In this document: in pieces, positions 1 to 11,465 of the stretch
Position numbering within the stretch: the stretch's first letter is position 1
Layout: each line of letters begins with the position of its first letter
Assembly (NCBI GenBank): GCA_022577435.1
Contig: JAKOON010000039.1
Span: 1,770,501 to 1,834,500 of the forward strand
Source of the DNA: Embiotoca jacksoni
Taxonomy: Eukaryota; Chordata; Actinopteri; Embiotocidae
Direction of reading: 5' to 3'
DNA length: 64,000 nucleotides
Made by a program: the position numbers and the translations under genes
The notes under the pieces: model-generated
Seen by the model: the letters and a program-made list of their open reading frames with translations, nothing else
Told to the model about the DNA's origin: nothing
Database searches by the model: none

Positions 1-1234
1 TCTTGTTTCCAACTTGACCTGAGATGTCCTACTCTTCGGGGGAAAAAGGTTCGAGCGAGCGAGTTGTGAAACTTCCTCAGCTCGCAAAGAGAGCGTGAAA
101 CTCTCCTCTCCGATAAAGATGTGGCAATGAAGTCTATTTCTTATATTTAAGAATTTAAATATACAATAAATTATAGATACGAAATTGGCAGCTAAATAAA
201 AACCTGTTTTATTATCTTCGATAAGTATGCAATGCTGGGGAAAATCACTGTAAAATTACAACGCCGCTATGAGAAAGCAATTACAGTTACAGAGCAACTC
301 GGGAGTCTCTGTGAATGCCGGAACTTTGAAGAACCGGCGCTACAGAAGCTAATAGGGCTTGTAGACACAAATACAGTGCAACAGAGCAGAACGGCCCTCG
401 CTGTCAAAAAGAAATTGGGCAGATAAGTTGCGCGGATTTTTGAAAACAACCACTCCCCGACTTAAAGCCTTTTTTTTCTCTACACCCGCTCGACTCCACG
501 GCTGTACATCCCTTCCTTGTTTCTTCATTTCACGCAACACTATCCAAAGGTGTCGGTGGAGACTGGCAGACGTCCTCCAAGCACGAGGGTCCGATTTTAC
601 TCGCTCACCCCCCCATTCCTTCGTTCAGCCTTATTCTAAAGTGACAGACATCACACCGTTTATGAACGCTCCCTCCCTCGGGGGCCGACGTGAGCCGTGC
701 CCAAGTGAAAAGTGTTCCCTCTCTCACCTTCTTTTCAGCCTCAGCAAGACCTCGAATGTTTAAGTGCTTAATCCCAATTAATCTGGAGTTTACAGAAATC
801 CTTTATTCCTCCGGTGAATTAGTTTAGTGGTCTTAATCCCCCGACAATGAGTGGAGGTTTGAGCGTGCAGCCACGTGCGCAGATTTGCGCTCGCTTCCAT
901 CGCGTTGTACCGCGCAATGGAAATGGAATCAGAAAATGGTCATATGGGCTTTTGTTTTTTTTTAACAGGGTCATGTTTAAAGTAGATGAGAACAACATAT
1001 AGTCTTGAATAGATGAAATAATTGCGTCACTTAATCTCTCTCAGGTATTTATAGGCTGTTGGTTTAAAATGCTGAGGAATCAATACCACGTATAGTGCAG
1101 GCAGGGCACTAAGCTCTAAGTATCCTGGATTGTATGAAAAAAAAAAAAACACAACACGTACAATTTTCTGCAGGTAATCAGTAACGTGTCTGAAATTGCA
1201 GTCAGAAAATAACCTCCGCAGCCCTGGAGGGTGC
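1..1234. other. Unique AT-rich DNA, no gene seen
   Basis: Several short open frames occur here but none has protein-like composition or paired splice sites. A GAGCGAGCGAG run sits near position 54, followed by two similar GTGAAACT segments. Two copies of TTAATCCC lie at 768-775 and 833-840. A short polypyrimidine-AG (about 952-968) resembles a splice acceptor but no coding segment follows it. Confidence 0.5.
768..840 (+). promoter_or_regulatory. Paired TTAATCCC (OTX/PITX/CRX-type) motifs
   Basis: TTAATCCC occurs twice in the same orientation at 768-775 and 833-840, with a further AATTAATCT between them. TAATCC is the established core for K50 homeodomain proteins (OTX, PITX, GSC, CRX). Clustering of two exact 8-mers within 73 bases is seen in the sequence; regulatory use is inference. 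Confidence 0.25.
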
Positions 1235-1294
1235 ACAAACACACACACACACGCACACACACACACACACACATTCGCGCACACACACACACAC
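1235..1294. repeat. (AC)n microsatellite, interrupted
   Basis: AC dinucleotide repeat of about 60 bases, interrupted by ATTCGCGC near 1272. It produces Cys-Val-rich low-complexity open frames on the minus strand, which are artefacts of the repeat. Confidence 0.95.
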
Positions 1295-2177
1295 CAAAGC
1301 ACACCCCTCCAGTATAATTTTCTGCTCTCAAATGATAATTAACAATTTTATGTCACAGCATATAATTGCAGATGAGTGGAATTAATCACATTATTTCAAT
1401 TTCATAGTGGCTCAGAAGTGTCCAAACAAAGGCAAGCCTACTCACGCAACGCAGCGTGTCTATTCGAGGCCTGTGTGGGTTTACAAGACGGGGAAACTAA
1501 CTTTCTCTTAAGCCCTGTCTGTAACAAGAGCACTTATTCAACCAGCCTCATTTATTAAACCTTGTTTACTGTGCAGCTCCATTCGAATAATTTCGAATTT
1601 TGTTTCGGGCTTTGGACAGTTTGACGTTTGCTGAGACATTCAGGATGAATTGATGCTGGTATGATATTAATTTCCACCCGCCTGGCTGCTCCGCCCACCC
1701 AACCTGCCCTGGTGTTGAAACTGGTGATCAATCTTAGATTTGATTAAGCATTGCCAAAGAAGGGAAGAAGATCTGAGAGCTTCTGGTGTTAATTAACACT
1801 TTAATAATGTTTTTTTTTTAGGCAGTAAAGCTACATTTTTCATTGAGTTTTTTTTATTTGATCATAATCAGTGTTTTCAATGTTTTTGTAGGGGCTTCAA
1901 TAATAGCTTACGTTTCTGTGCAATATCAGGAGATACAGTTTCCACCGCTGGGTACTTGACTTGTCAGTGACCTTTACAAAAAGCTCCTCGGATAATGAAT
2001 TAGTCTTACACGTTCTACTTCAAAGGGAGTACACATACAGTCTGCATGTGCGCCACATCCACGTTTTATTTTTCTGTGCTTAACGGGATCTGGTGTCACA
2101 TTTTTTAAGTAAATCTCCTCCAACTGGCACACTGTAAAGATATGAGTTCATATGGAGGGTTCGTTCAGCACCTCTCA
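1295..2177. other. Unique AT-rich DNA, no gene seen
   Basis: No coding or RNA gene recognised. It contains the perfect palindrome at 1786-1799, with a nearby ATCAATCTTAGATTTGAT inverted motif around 1728-1745, and two T runs near 1810 and 1850. Confidence 0.5.
1786..1799. promoter_or_regulatory. Perfect 14-bp palindrome with TAATTA core
   Basis: GTGTTAATTAACAC is its own reverse complement. The centre TTAATTAA carries overlapping TAATTA homeodomain cores, and GTTAAT/ATTAAC half sites resemble HNF1 or POU dimers, although HNF1 normally needs a one-base spacer that is missing here. Protein binding is inference. Confidence 0.3.
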
Positions 2178-2213
2178 GTGTGTGTGTGTGTGCGTGTGTG
2201 TGTGTGCGTGCGT
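2178..2213. repeat. (GT)n microsatellite
   Basis: GT repeat of about 35 bases with two GC interruptions. Confidence 0.9.
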
Positions 2214-4198
2214 TGTCCGCAAATATCCCCTCAGATCCTGAACCTCCGAAGTTGGACTGCTGATCTGGAACGTCCAGATGTTTTTGACCGCACGTGATGT
2301 TTGCTATGATTTGAAAGGTCGGGATAAAACAAATTGCACTTTGAATGAATCGCTGCCCGACATCGTGAACATTTACACAGGCTCTCCTCTTTTAAATTGG
2401 ACTTTAAACTCCCGCACCTGAGTTGTTCCAGAGAAGAGCGCAGGGCTGTGCGATTGAGTTACACATAAGAGCTGACGTGGCGACGCAGAATAAGTCTGCC
2501 CGTGACGTGACATCCGCGGTCATTTTATCTATCGTGTACGCGCTTTACCGGATAAATCAAATGAACCAAATCACATCTGAGTCATAAAACAAAGGAGCCG
2601 TAGGCGTCCTGGTGGCTCAGCTGGCAACTGCACGTGACATGAGGAGTTTTAAATCTGGCCAACAACGAGGGAAGCCCGTGGTCAGTGCGAGCAGGAAAGT
2701 AGGCCAAAATACAACAGATCTGCAAGCACTTTGCAGCACAACATAAAACAAGGCTCAAATAAGTTGTTTTCTCCCAAGTTCTATTAAGGCTTTTTTTTTT
2801 TCCCAAAACAGGGCTCTTGCACTGGGATTAACAAGCGGCTGAGATGTTGTTGTTGTTGTTGTTCTTCGGCTGTACCTCTCAAGTCAAATAGATAATGATT
2901 AGATAATCGCGACTCGGTAAGCACCCGGAAAACCACAAAAGAAAGTTGATTCATCTTTGTACCGCTCCACTCATTACCGCGGCAATCTGTGAAATTAACC
3001 GAATTCTGTGAACACCGTAGAATGAGAGGAGCGTATGAAGGAATACACGTTGTCGACTTCAAGAGATAATGTGGAGATAATTATTTTCTTAATCGCGGTG
3101 GAAGGGGACCCATTTTAAGTCGAGGTCAGATATCAGGAATTGATGCAGATTTTTAGATTTCTCTTGCGAACTTGTCGACACCTTTCGTCAAGAGGCAAAG
3201 ACAGATGCTAAATCGCAAATAAACAAATAAATCAGCAGCTGTAAGAATAATAAAAAATGCACTTATGTACATGCTTCGCTTTGCAGATTGAGATTTTACA
3301 CGCTAAAATCTACAAAAAAAAAATGTTGAATTAACTCGCCAACAATAGTAGCTCACATTTAAAAGTTATTTCCCATTAAAATGCTATTTCCACATTCATG
3401 TATTATTCATAGAAATGACATCTTATTGCCTAAGTTAATTTAGCTGAAAATATGCAGGACAAGATGGAGTGTTTTTGCACTGTGGTACTGATATTTGTAC
3501 TTCAAGTGCTACTCCAGCAATGTAGTGTTGCACTTTAAAAGATTAGAATACTCAGAGTCCGAGCACCGGCGGCTGGGATATCATAACTTTTAGTCCCCGG
3601 TGTCGGAAAGCTGTTGAAACTTTGGAAAACTCTCGCCAGAGCCAATAATGATGTTATGCAACTGTTTTCACAGGTTGAGTAGTACTCTTTGTGATGATTG
3701 AACTTTACGTGTAGAAGTGATGGCGTTCTATGCAGATGGTTTTTGTGGTTGCATATCCTAGACCAGTGTCTTTTATCGTACATGTACTGTATGTGTCAAC
3801 ATTCAGCCAGTCGCAGCCCATATTAAGAACGTATTCTATTAACCTTTGGGTAAATAGTCCATTATCATCACAAATATGTGGGTTCAGGATGCATTTGTCA
3901 ATATGAGTGTTGGAAAGTACCAGCTACAGGCTTACCAGACCGTCGTAGTCACACTAATAACAGTAAACACATGGTTTAGGTTAGTTTTAGGCACCGGAAT
4001 TACTTTTTTGTTTTTTTTGTTTTAAGAATCAAAACTAGTTGGTTAGATTTAGGTAAAAATCACGTCAGCATTGACTTCTGTATTCACACCACATGTTCTA
4101 TGTTTGATCCATCTGACCTCCCCCTGACTGCCTCCTTTACATGTATTTTATCAAGTCATTTGACTTCATCCTTGGCTCCCCTGTCGTATTGACTGTGG
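2214..4198. other. Unique DNA, no gene seen
   Basis: Nothing codes convincingly. 2460-2525 is somewhat CpG-rich and holds TGACGTGG and GTGACGTGAC, which match CRE/ATF-type sites. A (GTT)5 run is at about 2846-2862. The remainder is AT-rich with no recognised repeat. Confidence 0.45.
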
Positions 4199-4212
4199 CC
4201 ACCAGAGGTCGC
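4199..4212 (+). promoter_or_regulatory. CTCF-like motif
   Basis: CCACCAGAGGTCGC matches the CTCF core CCASYAGRKGGCRS at 13 of 14 positions by eye; T replaces the second invariant G of the GG pair. The motif is on the plus strand. Occupancy is unknown. Confidence 0.3.
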
Positions 4213-4431
4213 ACTTACCTATTCGTCAGGTTTAGGTTTGGAAGGCCCCGACTGGCCCATATCTTTAAGGTGTCTGATGATAACCACCTTGCCAATACTC
4301 TGCTAACTGCCAGACTGGGTTACTTGACATGCAGCATTAGCTTGAGACTGACCCCTTCGCCAAACACATCCGACGCAATGAATACACAATAAGCTCTTTT
4401 GTCCCGCAGACGGACATGCAGTAGTACCAGA

Positions 4432-4471
4432 AGCAATTACAACACTATTTCCAGCAATTAAAACACTATTT
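4432..4471. repeat. Two-copy tandem duplication, about 21-bp unit
   Basis: AGCAATTACAACACTATTT is followed directly by AGCAATTAAAACACTATTT with a two-base joint. One substitution separates the copies, so the duplication looks recent or constrained. Confidence 0.75.
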
Positions 4472-7400
4472 ATAGTCCTCATCAGAGCCATTGAGTTTTC
4501 TATAGGCAGGTCTGCACCTCCTGCCAGCCGTGGCTCAAACCCAAAGATATACAGCCGCCGGCTAAATGAAGCCTCCAAAACATGGCTGGCTGCACAGTGC
4601 AGGTGAGGAGGCAGTGTTTCCGGACTGGGAGCAGCTTATTGAGCATGTTCCAGGTGCCGTGGCCCTAATTCAGTGTGATGTGTGTTCAGTGTTGCCATCT
4701 GCGATGGGAGGCGCGCTCTCAACTGCCTTTGTGAAATTCAAAAGTCATCGCAAAGACTGCAAAGATACTTTTTATTTTTTTTTAGAAGAGTTAGAAGTTA
4801 CTTTCTCATTTCTGGAGTGTTTTCTTTGTGCAGTTTAATCGTAATTTAAATGAAACTCAAATTTCGACAGGGATCCAGTGAGACTTATCGGAAAGCGACA
4901 TGATTAACGGCGGGGTCTGACCTGGCGTTCCCCTTTGTGTTTGGTTAAACCCATCACAGAACCGGGATTAACCCCAGTTTACTGCTCTGGTAACTGTCAT
5001 GTTGTTTACAGCTGAAGCTTTCACTGCACTCTTCCCTTAATCCCTCCTCCTCCTCCTCTCCTCTCGTACACAGCATTGACAGGCGCTCACAATAAAAGTG
5101 GCCCAACTTTCAACTTTGATGTTAAAAAGGCAGGATCTCCCTCTCCGTGCCTTGTAACCCAAGAGATTCGGCGACGGCTGCAAGTTTAGTCATTCGTCTG
5201 GGCTGTAATAAGTCATCAGTGATGTTTATGACTTGTAAAAGCTCTCTCTGGGCTGAATCTGTAAAAAAAAACAAAAAAAAAACAGTCTGTGTATGGACAT
5301 TATCATGGAGCCGTTTGAGGGGAATAGACAAGGTGATTTTTGACAATAGTTCATTTACAGGTTGACAACCAAACAGTTGGGGATAACTTTTGCTGACAAC
5401 ATTAAATAATGACATCACAGGAAGAAAAGAGTCATCAAGACTTTTTTTGTAACGTCCCCTCAGAATTCCTTCTCGTATCTCATTAACCTTCTTCAAGCCA
5501 AACTTGGGAAAAAAATCTAACTCGTATGCCAAAGACACAAGCACGCTCACATTCAGACTTTAATTGCCTTTTAATGTTTTACACAAAATTAAAACTTACA
5601 GCAATCACCCCCCTCAAGTAAGACTAATTATTTGAATTTCTAAAATGTAGTTCAGTGAAAGCTAATTACCACGAGTGACAGTTTCCTTCTCTTTCATTTA
5701 TTTTTCATCACGCCATTAAAGCCCTGCTCTACTTCAGCTGTTCTCCAAACCACGTCGGAGCTCTTTCGCCATCTTGCGGCGTATTTGTGTCATTGCACCC
5801 CTGACTTCCAGAAATGGTGCTGACCTCAAAAAAAAAAAATGCTCCTCCATTTCATGCATCATTAACATGCATCAAGCACTGACAATAATGAGGATAATTG
5901 GATTTTAAATTAACATAGTTCATAATTTGCTGCAGAGATTGATGGGGATTATTGATGTGTGCAGCCTCCCACCAGCCCAGTGTTAATTTACGCTCATGTC
6001 TCACCAGCCTTTCCTGGTGCCCGTCATCAACATCAACCTGTTGATTTAACAACAGGGCAAACACAAGTGTAAGACTTTGGTGATTTGTCTTTGTACTTTT
6101 AGTTGCCAATGTTAACATATGTATTCAAAGTGTGTCAGCCCTGCAGGCTCGTGAGACTGATGCAGGTAATCTGGTCGGTATTGAAAACAGCCTTGCATGG
6201 TTTGTTGGGCCCTCAGGTGACTGCACCCGGTCGAGTTGTGGAAAGAGGGGTGACATATTCTGCATTAAATGACATTTATCAAAGCGTGCGAACTCGCGTG
6301 CGTTCATTTCTGCCTATAGATCAATCAGAATGGCTACAATAACAGAAACATTGTGAAATATCGTTTTATTAGTTATTGTGTTTTCCTAAAATGAACTGTT
6401 TCTGTTTAGCTCCACCTCTCTGTAGTCACCTGTGCAAATGGTACGGTCCAATCAGCCTCTTCCCCCCCCCCTTCATGTGCTTTCTTTAACTTCCAGGTTC
6501 ATGTTTTATTTCCGGGGACTGACGGCGTGTGCAGCACCGTCCTCGTATGTCACGAGCAATCTGGGGAAGAGGCTGTTTGTGTCTGATAAGGCGATGCTCA
6601 CAGAAGAACTTCAGATAGCAGCGTGCGCGTATGATGTCGGATCTCAACCCTTCTGTAGTCAGCTTGTTGGCTCTTTGGGTAAATTAATCAAAATGTTTAT
6701 TCAGATGCTACTTTGAGAACTTTACCTCAATCTCATGCTCATTAATAGCAGTCAACTGACAAACTTGTGTTTTGTTATCATGTTCTGCTTTTTTTTTTTT
6801 GTGTTCACAATTTGCCCTTCGTGTAACGTGTAATGATGTGATGTTGCCTCACTGACCGACAGGGTTTGACAAAGGTCACATTTTTACAAACGTCATGTGT
6901 ACCCAATTTAAAGGAAGATACCACAAACCTGTAAAGATTTAATATATCCAACTTCATGTTCTGTTGAATTACATTACTTACAATAAAGGTAATGTCATCC
7001 ATGATAATACAGGGATACTGTATGTCCTTTTTTTTTCAGCTGTTAAACATGTTCCTGCTGATCTCGGGCTGCTTGCCGACACTTTGCAGATAACAGGTAA
7101 AATCGCTGGACGCTTCAATCTGATCCCCGTCTTCACCCGGGGACACGAACCTGCTTTATTCAGTGCTTTCCTTTCGACTAACCGTCTGCGTGCATCCTGC
7201 AGGGCCGCCACCCGTTCTGCGGGAAGCAATCCGTCTGAATAATGACTGGAATTATCTTCACCGTGCCGCGTAGCGCCGCTGCTGATGTCACCCCGCTATC
7301 ACAGCTGTGACTGACCATAATTACAGTAAGAAACAATTACACACCAGAAGGCCTTTCAGCAACTTTTACCAAGCCGAGCTATTAGCGGCGCAGGCTGTCA

Positions 7401-9085
7401 GAACATCAGCGGGCACCCCTGCTGTGCGAGCAGTTGTCAAACTTGTTGACAGGAAAAAGTGAAAAAGAGCCTCCAGAATTTATCCTTCCGGTGACGCCAC
7501 TGAACCGGTTCATGCGATCGTCAAAAGGTCAAACCCGCTTCTAAAAAGATTTGTGCAGGAGGAGAGGGTTGAATTCCTTCGCAAACCAGATGAGAGCAAA
7601 TTGATTTCATCCAACACGGTGTTGTTGCATCTCCTCGCCTGCCTGTCCTGCCTTGGCGGGCTGCCGTTTCCACGTCAACAAGGAGAGCTTTTTTTGGGGG
7701 GGGGCTTGACCTTGAAGCCGTGACGACAAGTCAACAACGGCCACCTCAGAGCTGCTATTCAAAAGCGCTGCGTGGTTGTGCTTCGAGATCAAACCCACGC
7801 GTGTCCTTGAGAAGATGGCGAGCTGCACATGCTCTTTGTGCTCGAGAAAGTCTTCTGCGCGTCTCCCACTTGTATTCAGTATGTCCCCTCCGAGGGGGAT
7901 TATAAGTTGATACTGCCTGCAGATATAAAGAAAATCGCGTTTCTTATTTCCGTTGCCGAACCCTCTCTTCCACATTCATCTTTGAAAAGGGCTCAAAGTC
8001 TCAGCTGTAATACTTCTCTTGGAATAGAAGGGAGGAGATGTGGTTTCTTCCTGATAATGTTTTGACACTGAAAGCCCACATATCCAACTGCTTTGATTGA
8101 TGAAGGTCAGAGGAAAGTAAAGCACAAATAAATATGACAGAAATTGAGGTGAAAAGGCTGTGAGGAGAAACTTTAAATCGACGCCGAAGCCTAAAGAGGA
8201 CTGTTTATGCTTTGCTGAATAGTGACCTCTTGTGGTCAGGGGTCATAAAGGTGACAGCAGAGAGACTTCTTTAATTTTTTTTGACACAGATTGGATTTAT
8301 TGTTTTGGTTTTGCAGGAGAATGTCAAATACACATAATATGAGGCTTATATATTAGATCTAAGACTTGGTGGAAGCGACTCTGTATATCTGAGAACAGGC
8401 AATTAAAATCAGTTTTCTCTTGTTAGGACTCTGGCAGATCAATCTGATCCACAGTGTTACGAAATGACAAGGGTGTCTAAACAGTATGACGGGTTAGAGA
8501 TAATTGATTTCTGCGTTTGTCAGGCACAAAAGGCATCTGAGATGATAAAAGGCATTTTTGTGTGTGTGTGTGTGTCAGGCTGTGTAAACATTAATTTCCC
8601 ACAGAAATGGTGAGAAAATCTAATTGTCTAAATAGGATGCAAACTATGCATGCACTTCTCGAGCCTTTTGAATGAGATGATTGTAATCAATTGTGTTAAA
8701 TGCCACATTCAAATCTAATACGACAAAAACAATTGCTTGTGGAGAAGCTTCAATAATGGGGAAATGAATAGTACATTTTTAAAGAAGAAAAAAAAATAAT
8801 AAATTGTGCAATAAATAGTTTGAGAACTAGCAAAATTTTAGATTGCAATGTCGGTGTACAATAAAAAAAATAAATTCTTAAATATTATAAATATATTTTG
8901 TATTAAATATAATATTTTCTATGTAGACTACTATATGTATGTGATGTATGTGAAAGCCAGAATTTCTTATTGGATTTTAAAACCGTGTTTTATGCATTTT
9001 GATAATTGTATTTGCTTCATGTTGTCACAACTCTGTGTTCACCAATATTATTATTATTATTAGGCATACTATAACAGGTATAACA
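4472..9085. other. Unique DNA, no gene seen; possible noncoding conserved segments
   Basis: Several long open frames occur (for example 142 codons on minus at 5122-5550) but they run through homopolymers and show no recognisable domain. 5850-6110 and 7310-7460 are complex, repeat-free and rich in ATTA/TAAT cores, the texture of vertebrate conserved noncoding elements, but this cannot be tested here. ATGCATCA is directly repeated at 5854 and 5867. CGCCATCTTGCGG at 5767-5779 resembles a YY1 site. 8850-9060 is very AT-rich, ending in a short (ATT)n run at about 9045-9061. Confidence 0.4.
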
Positions 9086-9099
9086 GCGCCATCTGGCGG
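9086..9099 (-). promoter_or_regulatory. CTCF-like motif
   Basis: The plus strand reads GCGCCATCTGGCGG; its reverse complement CCGCCAGATGGCGC matches the CTCF core CCASYAGRKGGCRS at 13 of 14 positions, the third base being G instead of A. Its orientation is opposite to the motifs at 4199 and 60225. Confidence 0.35.
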
Positions 9100-9963
9100 A
9101 TGAAAGTTGTAACATGCAGGATGTCTTGGTTTGTAAAAACCACCGAAGCGAAGAAAATGTATGTACGTCGATGTTTTTGATCTAAAAAAATATACTTTTT
9201 TTTTTTTTGAAGCCACTGTAACGCAAAACTATGAATGGATACCTCCTGTGGAAAGGAAACCCTGAAGAAAAGTTTGGCAACAAAAGAAGGAGTTCAAAGT
9301 TGCTAACTTTTGTGGTATTCTGTATTACACCGGGATACAGACATCCCACTCGGTTTCTCCAGATGACCTTTTCTGACTTGACCTCTGAATGGTTCCACTG
9401 CTAAAACGAACCGATTTAATCAGTCTCAGGGAACAGCCGGTGCCACGTCTGTACACTGTGGTTTAAATGGACTGGAACCGCCACTGTGTTATATCTCCTG
9501 CGACACAAAGCAAAGTTTGCAATTCTCCTTAATTTGAATAGAATGCCATCCGTATGCAAAAGAAAGCAGGACACAACTCGTTCTATTTAAGTTTTTTTTT
9601 TTTATTGTTATTATTCATCTGGTGATAGTATTCTTGTATGCACAGAGCATAAGGAAATGGAAAACTTTTCTCACTGCAGGTGATTACCACATCTCTGCCC
9701 GGTGCTGTAGCGCAGTTACGTAGGTAGTGTGAATAACAGTGCTGCAATGTGTGTATTAGAGAGGGAAATGGATATCGCAGGAAATTAATTACAAGAAAGT
9801 GGTGGCTTACTGTATGAATGGGGCCTAAACTTGTAATTTATAATTCTTTTTTTTTTTTCCACAATCTTTGGAGCAGTTTTTGTACCTCAAATCTAATTTT
9901 TTTTGTTTGTTCTGGGATTCCCTGTACTTTTGCTTAATTCCCTTACGCTGCCTGTGATTTCAG
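9100..9963. other. Unique AT-rich DNA, no gene seen
   Basis: T/A homopolymers near 9195, 9595 and 9850 separate ordinary unique sequence. It ends in a pyrimidine-rich stretch and CAG at 9961-9963, a plausible splice acceptor directly before the CpG-rich block. Confidence 0.4.
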
Positions 9964-10200
9964 ATCCGCAGCTTTCGCTTCAGTTTTACCCGCAAGCGGT
10001 CCCGTCACGCTGGCACGACGCGCAGCTTGGTACAGTGTGCGCCGCGGACGCGCGCCTCATTCGGGCTCCCGTTGGTTCGCGACTCCCTCTTCGTCACGCC
10101 GAAGAGCTTCATCACCTCGCCGGAGCTTTTTGTGACGTTAACGCGGCTCTGATCGGGTGCTGCTGCACAGATAGATTCCCCCTCGTCGCGATGGATGGCT
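9964..10200. promoter_or_regulatory. Small CpG-rich island 1
   Basis: This interval carries many CpGs (CGCGC, GCCGCGG, GTCGCGATGG and others) in surroundings where CpG is rare. All reading frames are largely open on both strands, which is expected of CpG-rich DNA and is therefore weak evidence of coding. In vertebrates such blocks are often unmethylated promoters or regulatory islands. The acceptor-like TTTCAG just upstream would allow a 62-codon open frame ending at 10152, but no family is recognised. Confidence 0.4.
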
Positions 10201-11138
10201 AAATAAATACAAACTTTGGTGCGAGTTACTTTTTGACAGGCACTTTCATCGTGATTCATCCCTCGTCTCCTCCGGAGAGAAATGCATGTCATGACCCGCG
10301 ATTTGAAATGATTTCCCATTATTTCGGTGTTGCTGTCTAATTCTCGATCCATGAAATATCACTGTAGAACGGGACTGTAAAGATGTGTGTGTGTTGTAGA
10401 AGAGATGAGAGAGACAGATGGGGAGTAAAGTTCTCTTGGATCTGAGCTTTCCTTCCCACTCGAGGACGTGGGAGGAATGGGTGGAAAGGAGCACATTGAT
10501 AACGACTTGTAAGGGAATTGCGAGTGCTTCGGCACACCATGCAAGCGCATTTTCCTCAGCAGGAGGAGGCTGTTTTTGTTTTTTAAGTCGGGGAGAAATT
10601 TAAAGGGGTTATGGGGTATTAAGGGAGAGAATGGTGCTTATAATGAGAATCTGTTGTAAATAAATTTCAAATGGATCTGGATGTCAAAACAGCTCAAGGA
10701 TTCACTCGCCTTAAGAAGCGACTTAAATCTCATTTCCTATATCGGAGCAACTCCTTTAGTTAAATGTATCCTCTCTCTTCTGGAAACAAATAGGATTCTC
10801 GTGAGGTTCTTCCAGCTGACCCTTCATAAATAAATAATGCAGACATTTACAAGTCCATACATCTTGAATTAAATCTTTTATTGAAAGATAGAAATATATA
10901 TATATGAAATAACTTCATGTTTTCCTGATGCAGCTAATGCTGAGACATGTTTTTTTTTGTGTCAACGTCACATTTCCTAAAAATAGAAAATATTCAAAAT
11001 GTTTTTGTCCTCAGTCGTATATCGGTTCACGCAGCAAGAATCAAATCATCCAAAAATAGAATCTGATCATCTCCTTAGCGGGTTGTACCTTCTGCTGTCT
11101 CTTTCTAGTCAGTCTAGTCGTGTTTTTTTTTTCTGCAG
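10201..11138. other. Unique DNA between two CpG-rich blocks
   Basis: No gene recognised. Overlapping open frames around 10246-10600 have no domain signature. It closes with a long T run and CTGCAG at 11133-11138, a strong-looking splice acceptor. Confidence 0.4.
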
Positions 11139-11179
11139 ATGAACGTAAACGATTGCCGCGGTCACGCAAAATGACTGCG
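11139..11179 (+). other. Candidate 41-nt exon by splice signals only
   Basis: A T-rich tract ending in TTTCTGCAG precedes this segment, and it is followed immediately by GTAAGT, a very good donor match. The segment has one fully open frame beginning at its third base (residues ERKRLPRSRKMTA). No protein family is recognised, and 41 nt is short for an exon. Both splice signals are visible; that they are used is inference. Confidence 0.2.
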
Positions 11180-11465
11180 GTAAGTTGAACTCGTATGGAA
11201 ACGGGCGATTACGTAAACGATCGCAACCGGCTCGTCTCCCGCTCGAGCGGAATTCAACGTCTTCCTTGGAAAGCCGACCCCGCCGTCGCGCACGCCGCCG
11301 CGCTCGGGCGTATTATTCTCCCCGAGAATGTTTACGTCAACCAGCAAGTCGGCACCGGGGTCTCCTTTCGGTCCGTGCCGCCGCGGTCGTCTTTGCCGGC
11401 GGGGCCGAGGGCCGTGACGTAACGCTTCGATCTCAGGCCGGCTCGAACGTCAAAGCGAAGGCTGG
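11139..11465. promoter_or_regulatory. CpG-rich island 2
   Basis: About 330 bases with a very high CpG count (GCGCACGCCGCCGCGCTCG, GCCGCCGCGGTCG and others), clearly unlike the AT-rich flanks. It holds ACGTAAACGATNGC twice (11143 and 11211) and several TGACGT/ACGTCA half sites. No reading frame has a recognisable domain. An unmethylated CpG island acting as promoter or enhancer is the simplest reading; a transcript has not been identified. Confidence 0.5.

Noticed and set aside
5122..5550. 142-codon minus-strand frame
   Set aside because: It runs through an A/T homopolymer that encodes a Phe run, and no family or splice structure is seen.
9964..10152. 62-codon open frame after an acceptor-like CAG
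   Set aside because: Several frames on both strands are open in this CpG-rich block, so openness is not informative.
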